In this document: one piece after another, positions 36,598 to 45,041 of the stretch | Numbering within the stretch: position 1 is the first letter of the stretch | How the letters are laid out: every line of letters begins with the position of its first letter | DNA from: Deltaproteobacteria bacterium | GTDB taxonomy: Bacteria; Bdellovibrionota; JACOXK01 | Assembly (NCBI GenBank): GCA_016186995.1 | Contig: JACPKQ010000027.1 | Coordinates: forward strand, 13,545 to 77,544 | Direction: 5' to 3' | Length of the DNA stretch: 64,000 nt | Program-made: the position numbers and the translations under genes | The notes under the pieces: model-generated | The model's input: only the letters and a program-made list of their open reading frames with translations | Told to the model about the DNA's origin: nothing | The model's database searches: none

Positions 36598-39009
36598 CTA
36601 GAACAAAATATATTCGAAATAAATATTGCCATTCCAAGACTTATCTTTATCCACCCCTAATTCGCGCTCATATTTGAAATCGGTTGTGAGATAAAAATTA
36701 GAAAAAAGCTCATAGGCAAGAACTCCTCTCAATTCATATGCATAAGTAACACCAAAGTTTCCATGATCATCGCTTCTCTCAAATTGAAGCTTAAGATCAA
36801 CAAGAAGCTTTTCCAACCATCTATCCTTAAAATTTGCACTCATTCTATGTCTCTTCTCTGTAGGGTGATTGATCGTATAATACTCATAACCAAGTTTCAT
36901 CTGTGCCCAAAAAGGAAGCTTATAAAAAAAAGCTCCTGAAAGCTCATCCTTATCAACAGCTGTAGCTGGATGGTAGTCGTTATAAAAATAAGAACCTATG
37001 ACTTCACTATAATCTGAAACACCATAACCAAGAGACCCACCAAAAACATCCAAAGGCCGAATCACAAAAGAGCTTGTCCCTGAAACCGATTCAGGATCTT
37101 CTTGTCGAAGAACACTCAGATTCATATCAAAATTTTCCTGGGTCCATCGGAAGATACCAAAGCCCGTAAACATTTGCTTTACTTCAAGAATAAAGGCCGC
37201 TGAAGAATCCTCATTTTTAAATTCATTCCAATCGAGGCGTCCTCTAAAATAAGTATAGTCCGAAAATGGAACTTGCCCTCCTAAAGAAACAGTATTTTGA
37301 CTATAATGATGCCTCGTTGAATGATCTGAAGGCCTTTCTCTCTTAAAATTAGAATACTGATACCTTCCACTGAAATCTAATTGAGGAGTCCATTTATAAG
37401 TAAAAAGAAGTGATCCTCGTTCTGATGTGTCTACCCGTGTCACAGCACGCGTCGCCGGACTAGCGTCAAAAAGATCTTCCTTAAAAGAATTGTACCTCGT
37501 CTGTAATGTTGGAGCCTTTGCTTTTTCCAGGTTTTCTAAATCGTGAACGGCTTCAAAATTTTTAGGTTGGATCTTTAAACTCTGATGATATAGTTTTTCT
37601 GACTCTGTCCACTCACCATTGTAATAAAGCACTCTGGCATATCCATTAAGTATATCGATATTGTCGGGGGCCATTTTTAAAGCTCTTTTAAAAAGACTCT
37701 TTGCCTCGTCAATATTTCTTTGCCAACCATATACACGTCCCAAAGCAACATAATTTAAAATGTTTGTGTCATCTAATTCAATAGATTTTTTTAAAGCGGT
37801 CGCTGCATCATCAACACGTGCCGAATAAGAATAAAGAACACCTAAACCTGCATGAATTTCAGCTCGTTGTGGTTCTATTTCAGCAGCTTGATTATACCAA
37901 TAAATAGCTTTATCAATCTCCCCCCTTTGAGAATACATAGCTCCCAGTTTCATCATACTATCAATATTTTTAGGAGAGCGCTTTAATACTTCTAGATGTA
38001 TCGAAATACTTTTTCCAAGCTCCCCACTCCATTGGTAGGCTTCAGCTAAACCCATCTGGGCGTCTAGATTTGTGGGCTCTCTCTTCAGAATCTCTTTGTA
38101 AGTTTGAACTGAATTTGGATACTGCTTATCCCAGGCATAAACTCTACCAAGCATTAAAAATGCTTCGTCACTTTTGGGATAGATTTTCACTACCTCATTC
38201 AGGTGTTCTATAGCTTTCTTGTAAAAACCCGCCCAGGCATAAGCGCGTCCCTTCCCCATAAGAGCTTCATAGTGTTTAGGATTTTTTGCTAAAACCTGAT
38301 CATACCCTTGCAAAGCCATTTTATACTGTCCATCCCAGCTGTAGACTTGCGCAAGTAACAGAACAACATCCAAATCTTCCGGATCCATGTTATAAGCTTT
38401 TTTCACATGGATTAAGGCTTTGTCATATTCTCTTTTGGCAATAAGTTTCTGAGCTAGCGCCACTCGTAAATCTTTATCATCTGGTTTTGTCTCAAGCTCT
38501 TTTAAAAGTTTTTCCAAACTCTCACGAACATATATGGATGCCACTTTGACATCCAACATTTTAGCAAGACCTTGTTGTGCCTGATAATTTTCTGAATCAA
38601 TTTTTAGCACACGGTTATAATATTCTTTTGCCTTGTCAAAATCTTCACCCCAGTAATAGGCTTGCGCAATATTTAAAAGAGCTGATATATTTTGAGGCTC
38701 ATATTTTAGAATTTTTTCACACGTCTCAATACTTTTTTTAAACATCTGCTTCCACGCATAAGCATGCGCTAATCCTAAATAGGCATCCGTATGCTTGGGG
38801 TCATCAGCAATAATTTTTTGATATATTTTGATGGCTTCATCATATTGGCCATCCCAGCCTAAAAATTGAGCAAGCTTAAACAAATGCTCTGGGTGACCAG
38901 GACTGCGGGTAAGAGCATCTCTATGATATTTAATTTGCTCTTTAAAACTTTGAGCATGGACAACAAAGGTCACAACGAAAATCAGAAAAAAGAGAAAGAT
39001 TGTCCTCAC
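36598..39009 (-). CDS. TPR / beta-barrel outer membrane protein (PgaA-like polysaccharide exporter)
   Basis: An 803-aa protein with a signal peptide (cleavage near VHAQ, residues 18-21), about 14 TPR-like repeats (about 25-505) and a C-terminal region (about 510-803) of alternating aromatic strands ending in YFEYILF. A terminal Phe is the usual outer-membrane barrel signal. This arrangement matches PgaA and BcsC-type exporters, where periplasmic TPRs guide polysaccharide to a barrel. It is the last gene of the exosortase operon, directly abutting the EpsI fusion gene. The barrel is shorter (about 290 residues) than a classical 16-strand PgaA but could hold 12-16 strands. The polysaccharide is unknown. 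Confidence 0.8.
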   Translation of the reverse strand: MRTIFLFFLIFVVTFVVHAQSFKEQIKYHRDALTRSPGHPEHLFKLAQFLGWDGQYDEAIKIYQKIIADDPKHTDAYLGLAHAYAWKQMFKKSIETCEKILKYEPQNISALLNIAQAYYWGEDFDKAKEYYNRVLKIDSENYQAQQGLAKMLDVKVASIYVRESLEKLLKELETKPDDKDLRVALAQKLIAKREYDKALIHVKKAYNMDPEDLDVVLLLAQVYSWDGQYKMALQGYDQVLAKNPKHYEALMGKGRAYAWAGFYKKAIEHLNEVVKIYPKSDEAFLMLGRVYAWDKQYPNSVQTYKEILKREPTNLDAQMGLAEAYQWSGELGKSISIHLEVLKRSPKNIDSMMKLGAMYSQRGEIDKAIYWYNQAAEIEPQRAEIHAGLGVLYSYSARVDDAATALKKSIELDDTNILNYVALGRVYGWQRNIDEAKSLFKRALKMAPDNIDILNGYARVLYYNGEWTESEKLYHQSLKIQPKNFEAVHDLENLEKAKAPTLQTRYNSFKEDLFDASPATRAVTRVDTSERGSLLFTYKWTPQLDFSGRYQYSNFKRERPSDHSTRHHYSQNTVSLGGQVPFSDYTYFRGRLDWNEFKNEDSSAAFILEVKQMFTGFGIFRWTQENFDMNLSVLRQEDPESVSGTSSFVIRPLDVFGGSLGYGVSDYSEVIGSYFYNDYHPATAVDKDELSGAFFYKLPFWAQMKLGYEYYTINHPTEKRHRMSANFKDRWLEKLLVDLKLQFERSDDHGNFGVTYAYELRGVLAYELFSNFYLTTDFKYERELGVDKDKSWNGNIYFEYILF

Positions 39010-41070
39010 TCATCCACCCCAGAATAAATTATTGATATCATCGTCATTCAGAGCAGAAAGAGCAATGATGAGCCAGGCCGTTCCAGCAACAGAAGGATTA
39101 ATAGAAAAGTTAAAAGGAATATTTTTATTCGCATAAAGAAACCCACCGTTTTCTGTTTGATACGCCAAAATATTTTCGATAATGTTGATAGCTTGAGAGC
39201 GTTGTCCCAGTTTGATGTGAGCAAGTGCAACTCCAATAGTTCCCTCTGGCCATACCACTTCTAAATCATCCCATTTCGTTTTCGGATTTTTTGAAAAATA
39301 AAATTGCCCAACCTCTTCATCTTCAAAAAGGATTTGATCTCGATAGGGTGTGTAAGCAGTTTTGTTTTTCTCTGGATCAAAAACTTTGTAATTGTCGGTT
39401 GCTTTGAGAGCTTGTAATGCCTTTGCTTTGTCACCGAGTGATGCTAAAAGAATTGCCCCCCATGAAGCGGTATCTAAAGCTTGTGCTGTATCTGCACCAT
39501 CCAGTCGCTGCCCCTGGTTAAATTGTTGTAATTTTTCATTCCATGCTTTTGATAAAAGAACATCCTTAATAGTTTGTGCCGCACTCACATATCTTTGACT
39601 CCCCGTAAGTCTTCCTAAATCTCTCAAGAAATAATAAATATCAATGTTATGCTCAACACTCGCCCACATAACTTTTTCCTTGGAAAACTTTTCTACAACC
39701 TGCCCCCGCTCTTTTTTAAGGTAGTACCAACCTTCTCCGCCCGTCACAAAACCCAACCTTGGATCTCCTTTCTGGGTCACTTGAAATTCTAATAGATAGT
39801 CTGCCATTTTCTGAGCCAGGTTTAAATAATCTCTCAACTCCTGATCTTTATTGATAAGATCTGGGTCTTTCAAGAGACGCGTTCTCAAATAATAAGTAAT
39901 GGCATAGCCCATCCATCCATTGGCACCACTTCTGATAATGGCCCCATAACTATCCTTAGATGACGGCCATTCGTTATTGGTATTATAACCAAACCACAGA
40001 TGCCCACTCTGTTCATAAAGCCTCTTAAAGGCATCTATCATGAGCCTGGCCTGATCAAGGTTGTTTGTCATGGTGAACGCAATAATAGCAAGTGCATTAT
40101 CATAGATAAAGGATCTACCAAACATAAACCTAAAATTCTTATCAACATCACCCACAGGTTTCTCACGATTGAGCTCAAAACTGAGAATCAAATTCCGCCG
40201 ATCCATTTGAGGTTCAGGAATGATTGCGTTGGGAACGACCTGTCTCTTCATCCAGTTAAGAGCTCTTGCCTGCGCAATTTTTAATTTTTGCCGGGTTGTG
40301 AGTTTCTGATCCATGGTAGGGAGAACAACAGGCTTATAGGTAATAAACTCAGGCTCTTTTTCACGTTTTTCTTCTTCAAACTTCAAACTTAAAATCTGTC
40401 TAATAAAATCAATGCTTTTATTTTCTGCTTCTTCAATGCCAGCCTCTTCATCAACATTAAAAGCCACTCGAAACAGAACAGCGCCATCACTCATTTTTCT
40501 TAATGAATTTGGCCACATGTACCAGTACAGGAGAAGTTGTAAGGTCTTGCTCTTAGGGCTTCGTGCCAGCATGTATCTCACTCGAAACTCTTCCCCTTTA
40601 AGCTTAATAGACTTAATCTTTCGCGTAATAATTTCCCAACCATCATTAGCATAACAAATTTCAGGGGTGTGAAACGTGACTTCATTTTCTCCATACACTG
40701 AGATAAACCAAATTTTATTCTTTTTTTGATCTGTATAACGCCTATAATGGACTAATTCCTTAAACGTAGGATTATAATCCACACCTTTCCATTCACCTAA
40801 CTGACGAGGTATCTTTTTTAATTGATCAACAGAAAAAAAATTCCAGTTTGAAACTATTTTTCCTTCATGAGAAGTAAAATGATAATAACCAACATCCGTG
40901 ATAAACTTGTGTTCTCTGGATAAATCTAATTGCAACGCAGTTTTAGGAATATCTAATTTATAGGTTTGAAATTTCCTGTTTAAATTCCATGTTACAAAAA
41001 GATTAAAAGACGTAACAACAATAATACTAGCCCACACGAGCCGTCCAGAAAGTTTTGTTTGCGTTATCAT
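39010..41070 (-). CDS. EpsI (exosortase-associated) domain fused to a putative glycosidase-like toroid
   Basis: A 686-aa protein. A membrane anchor (about 12-29) is followed by an EpsI/DUF3485-like domain (about 60-235), with motifs LGEWKGVDY, VYGENEVTFHTPEICYA and LLLYWYMWPNS that are typical of exosortase partners. After a linker (about 236-285) comes a second domain (about 290-686) with repeated helical motifs such as SGANGWMGYAITYYLRTR, WASVEHNIDIYYFLRDLG and VVWPEGTIGVALAHIKLG, suggestive of an (alpha/alpha)6 barrel like many glycosidases and lyases. EpsI is normally a separate protein; the fusion suggests polysaccharide processing linked to anchoring. Enzyme activity is inference. It overlaps the exosortase stop by 4 bases. 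Confidence 0.75.
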   Translation of the reverse strand: MITQTKLSGRLVWASIIVVTSFNLFVTWNLNRKFQTYKLDIPKTALQLDLSREHKFITDVGYYHFTSHEGKIVSNWNFFSVDQLKKIPRQLGEWKGVDYNPTFKELVHYRRYTDQKKNKIWFISVYGENEVTFHTPEICYANDGWEIITRKIKSIKLKGEEFRVRYMLARSPKSKTLQLLLYWYMWPNSLRKMSDGAVLFRVAFNVDEEAGIEEAENKSIDFIRQILSLKFEEEKREKEPEFITYKPVVLPTMDQKLTTRQKLKIAQARALNWMKRQVVPNAIIPEPQMDRRNLILSFELNREKPVGDVDKNFRFMFGRSFIYDNALAIIAFTMTNNLDQARLMIDAFKRLYEQSGHLWFGYNTNNEWPSSKDSYGAIIRSGANGWMGYAITYYLRTRLLKDPDLINKDQELRDYLNLAQKMADYLLEFQVTQKGDPRLGFVTGGEGWYYLKKERGQVVEKFSKEKVMWASVEHNIDIYYFLRDLGRLTGSQRYVSAAQTIKDVLLSKAWNEKLQQFNQGQRLDGADTAQALDTASWGAILLASLGDKAKALQALKATDNYKVFDPEKNKTAYTPYRDQILFEDEEVGQFYFSKNPKTKWDDLEVVWPEGTIGVALAHIKLGQRSQAINIIENILAYQTENGGFLYANKNIPFNFSINPSVAGTAWLIIALSALNDDDINNLFWGG

Positions 41071-41933
41071 AACTCGGCACGCCCTACTTTACCCCGAACT
41101 AAAATGAGCCACACAATCAACATACTCAAGAGTGCTGAAAAATAAAAGAAATACCCAGAAAAGATATGCCAGTATTTCATGGCACTTTCTACTCCGTAGT
41201 AATTGCTTATTAAAAGGACTAAAGTAATTCTTAAAAAATTACTCACCATGGCAATAGGCAAAGTGAGAAACATGAGTGTCACCTCAACCCATTTTGGCAT
41301 TCTCATTAAATAAATGAGCAAAATCATGAGTGTTAAAAGTATAATGAGAGAATTAAAACCAACACACGCTGGTGAAATCTGAAACCAGGATCCTCTAATA
41401 GCTATACGAGAACCAAGCTCTGCCATCTCATAACCCAAGGCAGAAAGTAAGAGGGTAATAAGTTTTGCCAACCACAACTGCAGTATGTTGGTGATCTCGG
41501 GTAAATACGGAAGGGGTATCGTTAAAGCCGGAAAAAAAACAGGAAAATTGAATTGTTGTGAAGTCTCCCGTCCATATAAAAAATGAAGCCACGCCCTAAA
41601 AAGAAATAAAAGCCCTAAAATAAGGCAAAAATTCAGCTTAAAATACGTGCCACACACAATCAGAGGAATCGCAAGAAATAACCACGGAAGTGATGCGGGC
41701 AATTTTTTAAGGGAGAATTGAGGATATTCTATATCACCTCTTTTGACAGATTTACCCAGCTTAAGACAAAACAAAAAAACTGAAAGCACTATGACAAGAG
41801 GAGAATGCGCATAAGTGGGGTTTGCTTTCCAGGACAAAACCAACCACGAGACTGCGTCAAAAAAAACAAACCCCGCCACAAAACATACAAGAAGATTTAA
41901 GAGAACATGAGTGAGAAAAACCCCCATCTTCAT
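41067..41933 (-). CDS. Exosortase (Xrt family)
   Basis: Integral membrane transpeptidase-like enzyme that processes C-terminal sorting signals on exported proteins. About eight membrane helices are visible. The three invariant residues fit: Cys190 in ISPACVGFNSL, Arg235 in SNFLRITLVLL and His256 in MKYWHIFSGY. The YAHSPLV segment near residue 42 is also typical. Length 288 aa. The preceding gene encodes a protein with a matching type of C-terminal anchor and the following one carries an EpsI domain, so the functional set is complete. The subtype is unclear. Confidence 0.92.
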   Translation of the reverse strand: MKMGVFLTHVLLNLLVCFVAGFVFFDAVSWLVLSWKANPTYAHSPLVIVLSVFLFCLKLGKSVKRGDIEYPQFSLKKLPASLPWLFLAIPLIVCGTYFKLNFCLILGLLFLFRAWLHFLYGRETSQQFNFPVFFPALTIPLPYLPEITNILQLWLAKLITLLLSALGYEMAELGSRIAIRGSWFQISPACVGFNSLIILLTLMILLIYLMRMPKWVEVTLMFLTLPIAMVSNFLRITLVLLISNYYGVESAMKYWHIFSGYFFYFSALLSMLIVWLILVRGKVGRAEL

Positions 41934-41943
41934 CTTTTTTCGG

Positions 41944-42384
41944 CTATACCTTGCGACGTCTTAAAAAGGCAACAACAAGAATAACCGCAAGGAGCAATAA
42001 GAAGCCCCCAATAAACATTGTTGGTGTTGAAATTTCAAAAACTTCAGGTGGCTCATCATCATCATGATGATGACCAAAACCCAGACCTTTACCATGTTGA
42101 CCTTCACCAGTTTCATCGTGACCTTTACCTGGACTATCCTCGTGACCTGGTCCATGAACGCCCTCTTCCTTATGGTGGCCCTCACCAAGATCATCGTGCG
42201 TTATGGGAACATCCGGACTGTCCTCAGTTTCGTCTGCAAAAACCATCAGAGAACTGACAATGTCATAGGAAACACTGATGGAAGCATCATCATCCGCATT
42301 AAAATCAAACTGAAAACCGGCCAATCCAAAAGAAATAATCAGAAAAGCAAATAAAGATACGAACACCTTCACAAGTTTCTTCAT
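41944..42384 (-). CDS. His/Asp/Gly-rich exported protein with sortase-like C-terminal anchor
   Basis: Small exported protein of 146 aa, a likely exosortase substrate. A signal peptide (about 1-24), an acidic middle, a repetitive His/Gly/Asp/Glu-rich stretch (about 60-110) and a C-terminal tripartite tail: EPPEVFEISTPT, a hydrophobic helix (about 123-140) and RRRKV. This resembles PEP-CTERM signals but lacks the VPEP core, so the recognition motif may differ. The ATG at 42384 has AGGAGGG five bases upstream; a longer frame from 42426 is less likely. It lies 10 bp before the exosortase. The His/Asp runs could bind metal; this is inference. Confidence 0.8.
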   Translation of the reverse strand: MKKLVKVFVSLFAFLIISFGLAGFQFDFNADDDASISVSYDIVSSLMVFADETEDSPDVPITHDDLGEGHHKEEGVHGPGHEDSPGKGHDETGEGQHGKGLGFGHHHDDDEPPEVFEISTPTMFIGGFLLLLAVILVVAFLRRRKV

Positions 42385-42422
42385 AGATACCCTCCTGTCT
42401 GAAAAATAGTATAACAAGTGAC

Positions 42423-43253
42423 TCAATCTTTGACTAGTTCTGTTTTAAGAATAAAAGCAACGGGGAAAATCCACTGCAAAAGAGGATCGATCGTAAGAAT
42501 CACTTGTGGGTGAGCCTCAATTTTATAGTTAATAATATCAAAGGTATCGATATCCCACTTTTCACCACTTGAGCCATCCCAATCACCTTTCATACCAAGA
42601 GCCCGATCATTGAGAAGACTACTGCTTCCATTGCCAGGTATAGCATGCCCGCCAATAAGACTGATCTTTGAAGCAAAGTACTTTTCTTTACCTTCGGTAA
42701 GCTTCATATAGTAAAGCTCACCCGGTTTGAGGCGAGCCACCCCAGCTTTAATAATGATACTACTATTTTTAGCTGCCTCTTGATCCTCATATACAACAGC
42801 CATCGCCCAGCCAGCATTTTCATAGGTTTCCGAAAACAAGCCTTCAACCCCATACTTTCCCTGGCCGCTAAAAAGCGCTGTAACGTCTGAAAAACAGGCA
42901 TAAATATCTTGCGCAAGTTTTATTTTTTTTGACTCGATAAAGTGTTTCTTTTTTTGTGGATCAACAAAAATAATTTTATTGATATTTTTATAATCTTTTC
43001 CGATGACTCCTGACCAAAACAACCACACAGAAAGAATTTTATATTTTTTCATATCTGGTACTTCTACAGTGGCTTCTTTTAATAACTGCCCACTCTTAAG
43101 CATGCTCGTTCCAAAAACATGAAATCCAAGTTTTTGATTGTGAGCCTCAAAAACCGTCTCAAAACCTCGCATCTCTCGTGGAGGAATTTCTTTTGTTTCT
43201 GCGAAAACACTATGGAAACATAAAACCAGACTGACGATAATAGCTTTCTTCAT
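42423..43253 (-). CDS. Exported protein resembling the N-terminal domain of surface repeat proteins
   Basis: A 276-aa exported protein with a signal peptide (cleavage near FAE, residue 18-19). The middle has LSVWLFWSGVIG, then FSDVTALFSGQGKYGVEGLF and NAGWAMAVVYEDQEAAKNSSIIIKAG (reported here only by its GWAMAVVYEDQ core). This combination of a WSG strand, a turn and an AxVVYED strand is familiar from bacterial surface proteins (DUF3344-like or adhesin modules), from memory only. It lies between a TPR gene (4-base overlap) and the anchor-bearing gene, so it is probably an envelope component of the same system. Confidence 0.7.
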   Translation of the reverse strand: MKKAIIVSLVLCFHSVFAETKEIPPREMRGFETVFEAHNQKLGFHVFGTSMLKSGQLLKEATVEVPDMKKYKILSVWLFWSGVIGKDYKNINKIIFVDPQKKKHFIESKKIKLAQDIYACFSDVTALFSGQGKYGVEGLFSETYENAGWAMAVVYEDQEAAKNSSIIIKAGVARLKPGELYYMKLTEGKEKYFASKISLIGGHAIPGNGSSSLLNDRALGMKGDWDGSSGEKWDIDTFDIINYKIEAHPQVILTIDPLLQWIFPVAFILKTELVKD

Positions 43254-44266
43254 TTCATTTTCTCTTTCACATCACTGTATTCTTCGATAACTTCTTGATT
43301 CTGAGGATACTCAAGAGCCACTTTTCTTAAAATTTGAAAACTTTGATTCATCAACCCTTGCCATTTATAAACTCTGGCTAAACCAAGTTGCGCTTCCAGG
43401 TGATAGGGTGCTTTTTCAATAACTTCTTGAAATAATTTCATCGACTTTTTAAAGTTTTTCACCCACCCGTAAACCATGGCCAAATGTGCTTTTATATCCA
43501 TGTTATCAGGATACTTCTCAAGAAGCTCCTCATAGATTCCGGTTGCTTTGTCATATTGTTTATTTTCATCATAGGCTTTGGCCAGTAAAAAATAGGGCAT
43601 CTCATCTTTAGAGTGAATATCGATAAACTCTCTAAGATTATTGATAGCTTCCCGATACTCCTTTCTTAAAAGATGCACTTCTCCCAATCTTAAAAGTGCT
43701 TCAAGATATTCTTCTTTCCATTTATAACCCACCCCGTACTTCAGAAGAAATTTTGTAACACCACTCGGATGCATCGTGATTTTTTGATAATGATTAACGA
43801 CTTCACCATAGTTTTTTTTCACTAAATTGACTCGAGCTAGTTGAAAGTGTGCTGGCAAATCATCACTTTTGATTTCAAGAATGGATTCAAAGCATTTTTT
43901 AGCCAGATCATACTCTTTTTCCCAAATATAAACCCTACCCAAATGATAGAGGATATTTGTATTCGTAGGCTGCATTCTTAAAATTTCCTGGTAAACAGCA
44001 ATGGCTTCATCATATTTTTCTATCCATCTTAAAACATGGGCTAATCCGAGCTTGACCTCAACATAGCCAGGTTTTTCAATAAGAATGCGGCGATAGATTT
44101 CTTCAACACGGCGAAACCTTTTCTCTTTTTTATACTTCTCAGCCTGCTCTAAGAGATCAACAAAAACCCCTTCAACGCGGCGGAATTCGCGGTAGGAATG
44201 CCAGGAAAACAAAATAAGAGAAATGTTTATTACAAATATAGCAAGTAGAATAAGAATCTTTCTCAT
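43250..44266 (-). CDS. Membrane-anchored TPR protein
   Basis: A 338-aa protein. An N-terminal hydrophobic segment (about 4-22) probably anchors it in the inner membrane, with a periplasmic array of about eight TPR-like repeats (about 42-330), for example VKLGLAHVLRWIEKYDEAIA and DIKAHLAMVYGWVKNFKKSM. Aromatic residues before the second helix (WIEKYDEA, WEKEYDLA) recur in the neighbouring TPR proteins of the operon, so these may be related by duplication. It probably scaffolds the polysaccharide machinery. Start overlaps nothing upstream (4-bp gap). Confidence 0.8.
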   Translation of the reverse strand: MRKILILLAIFVINISLILFSWHSYREFRRVEGVFVDLLEQAEKYKKEKRFRRVEEIYRRILIEKPGYVEVKLGLAHVLRWIEKYDEAIAVYQEILRMQPTNTNILYHLGRVYIWEKEYDLAKKCFESILEIKSDDLPAHFQLARVNLVKKNYGEVVNHYQKITMHPSGVTKFLLKYGVGYKWKEEYLEALLRLGEVHLLRKEYREAINNLREFIDIHSKDEMPYFLLAKAYDENKQYDKATGIYEELLEKYPDNMDIKAHLAMVYGWVKNFKKSMKLFQEVIEKAPYHLEAQLGLARVYKWQGLMNQSFQILRKVALEYPQNQEVIEEYSDVKEKMK

Positions 44267-44270
44267 AAAA

Positions 44271-45041
44271 TTACTTTTTTAGTAATTCTAAAGCTTGTTT
44301 ATTTTTAGGATCCAGTTTCAAAATCTCTTGTACAACTTCTTGAGATTTTAAAGATTTACCATACCACTTATAGTACCGCGCTAATGACAACATAACATCA
44401 ATATTATTGGGATGTTTTTTTAAAACCTCTTGAGCTGTAGCAATGCTTCTGTGATACTCTCCCTTTTGAGCGTAGACATTTCCCAGAAGAATCCAGGCTT
44501 CAACATAGTCAGGTGCTTCTTTAATAACTTCATTAAGATACTTTTCAGCCTTATCGGGCTGCTTATCCCAAAAATAAATTTTACCCACTAAAACTTTCAC
44601 ATCAACATTTGTTGGATGGTAACTTAAGACTTCTTCATAATCTTTGATAGCTTCTTTGAATTTTTCTTCAGAAACCTTTTTCTCAGCTGACTCCAGAAGT
44701 GACATGATTTTTTCGTCTTTCTGGAGATGGAGAGGTAATTGTTCATATTGTTTTTGCCATTTAAGAACATTTTCAATAGATACCTTGGCATCAGTATTAT
44801 CTGGATCAAGAGCTAAAATTCTACGGTAATCATTCAGTGCTGCTGTAAATCTTTTTTCTTTAGCAGCTTTTCGAGCAGACTCAAACAAGGTGTTGACCTC
44901 GCCTAATTTTTGAAGTCGTATTGCTTCTTGCTCTCTTATAGCCTCAAACCGTGGATCTCTTTTAATAGCAAAATAAGTCATTAAGGTTCCCAGTAAAAAA
45001 ACCAACAAAACTGCAATCATTAGTAGGTGTTTTCTACTCAT
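44271..45041 (-). CDS. Membrane-anchored TPR protein, second copy
   Basis: A 256-aa protein with an N-terminal membrane segment (about 5-25), a coiled linker and about five TPR-like repeats (for example YEEVLSYHPTNVDVKVLVGK). The repeats share the WDKQPDKAEKYL-type second helix with the genes at 43250 and 36598. The start is ATG 45041, with GAGGGG seven bases upstream, overlapping the glycosyltransferase 3' end by 8 bases. A TTG at 45056 is an unlikely alternative. Role probably as for its neighbour. Confidence 0.8.
   Translation of the reverse strand: MSRKHLLMIAVLLVFLLGTLMTYFAIKRDPRFEAIREQEAIRLQKLGEVNTLFESARKAAKEKRFTAALNDYRRILALDPDNTDAKVSIENVLKWQKQYEQLPLHLQKDEKIMSLLESAEKKVSEEKFKEAIKDYEEVLSYHPTNVDVKVLVGKIYFWDKQPDKAEKYLNEVIKEAPDYVEAWILLGNVYAQKGEYHRSIATAQEVLKKHPNNIDVMLSLARYYKWYGKSLKSQEVVQEILKLDPKNKQALELLKK

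Noticed and set aside
42018-42354. Open frames on the plus strand opposite the His/Asp-rich gene
   Set aside because: They are antisense shadows of low-complexity sequence; the minus frame has a strong ribosome site, a signal peptide and a place in the operon.
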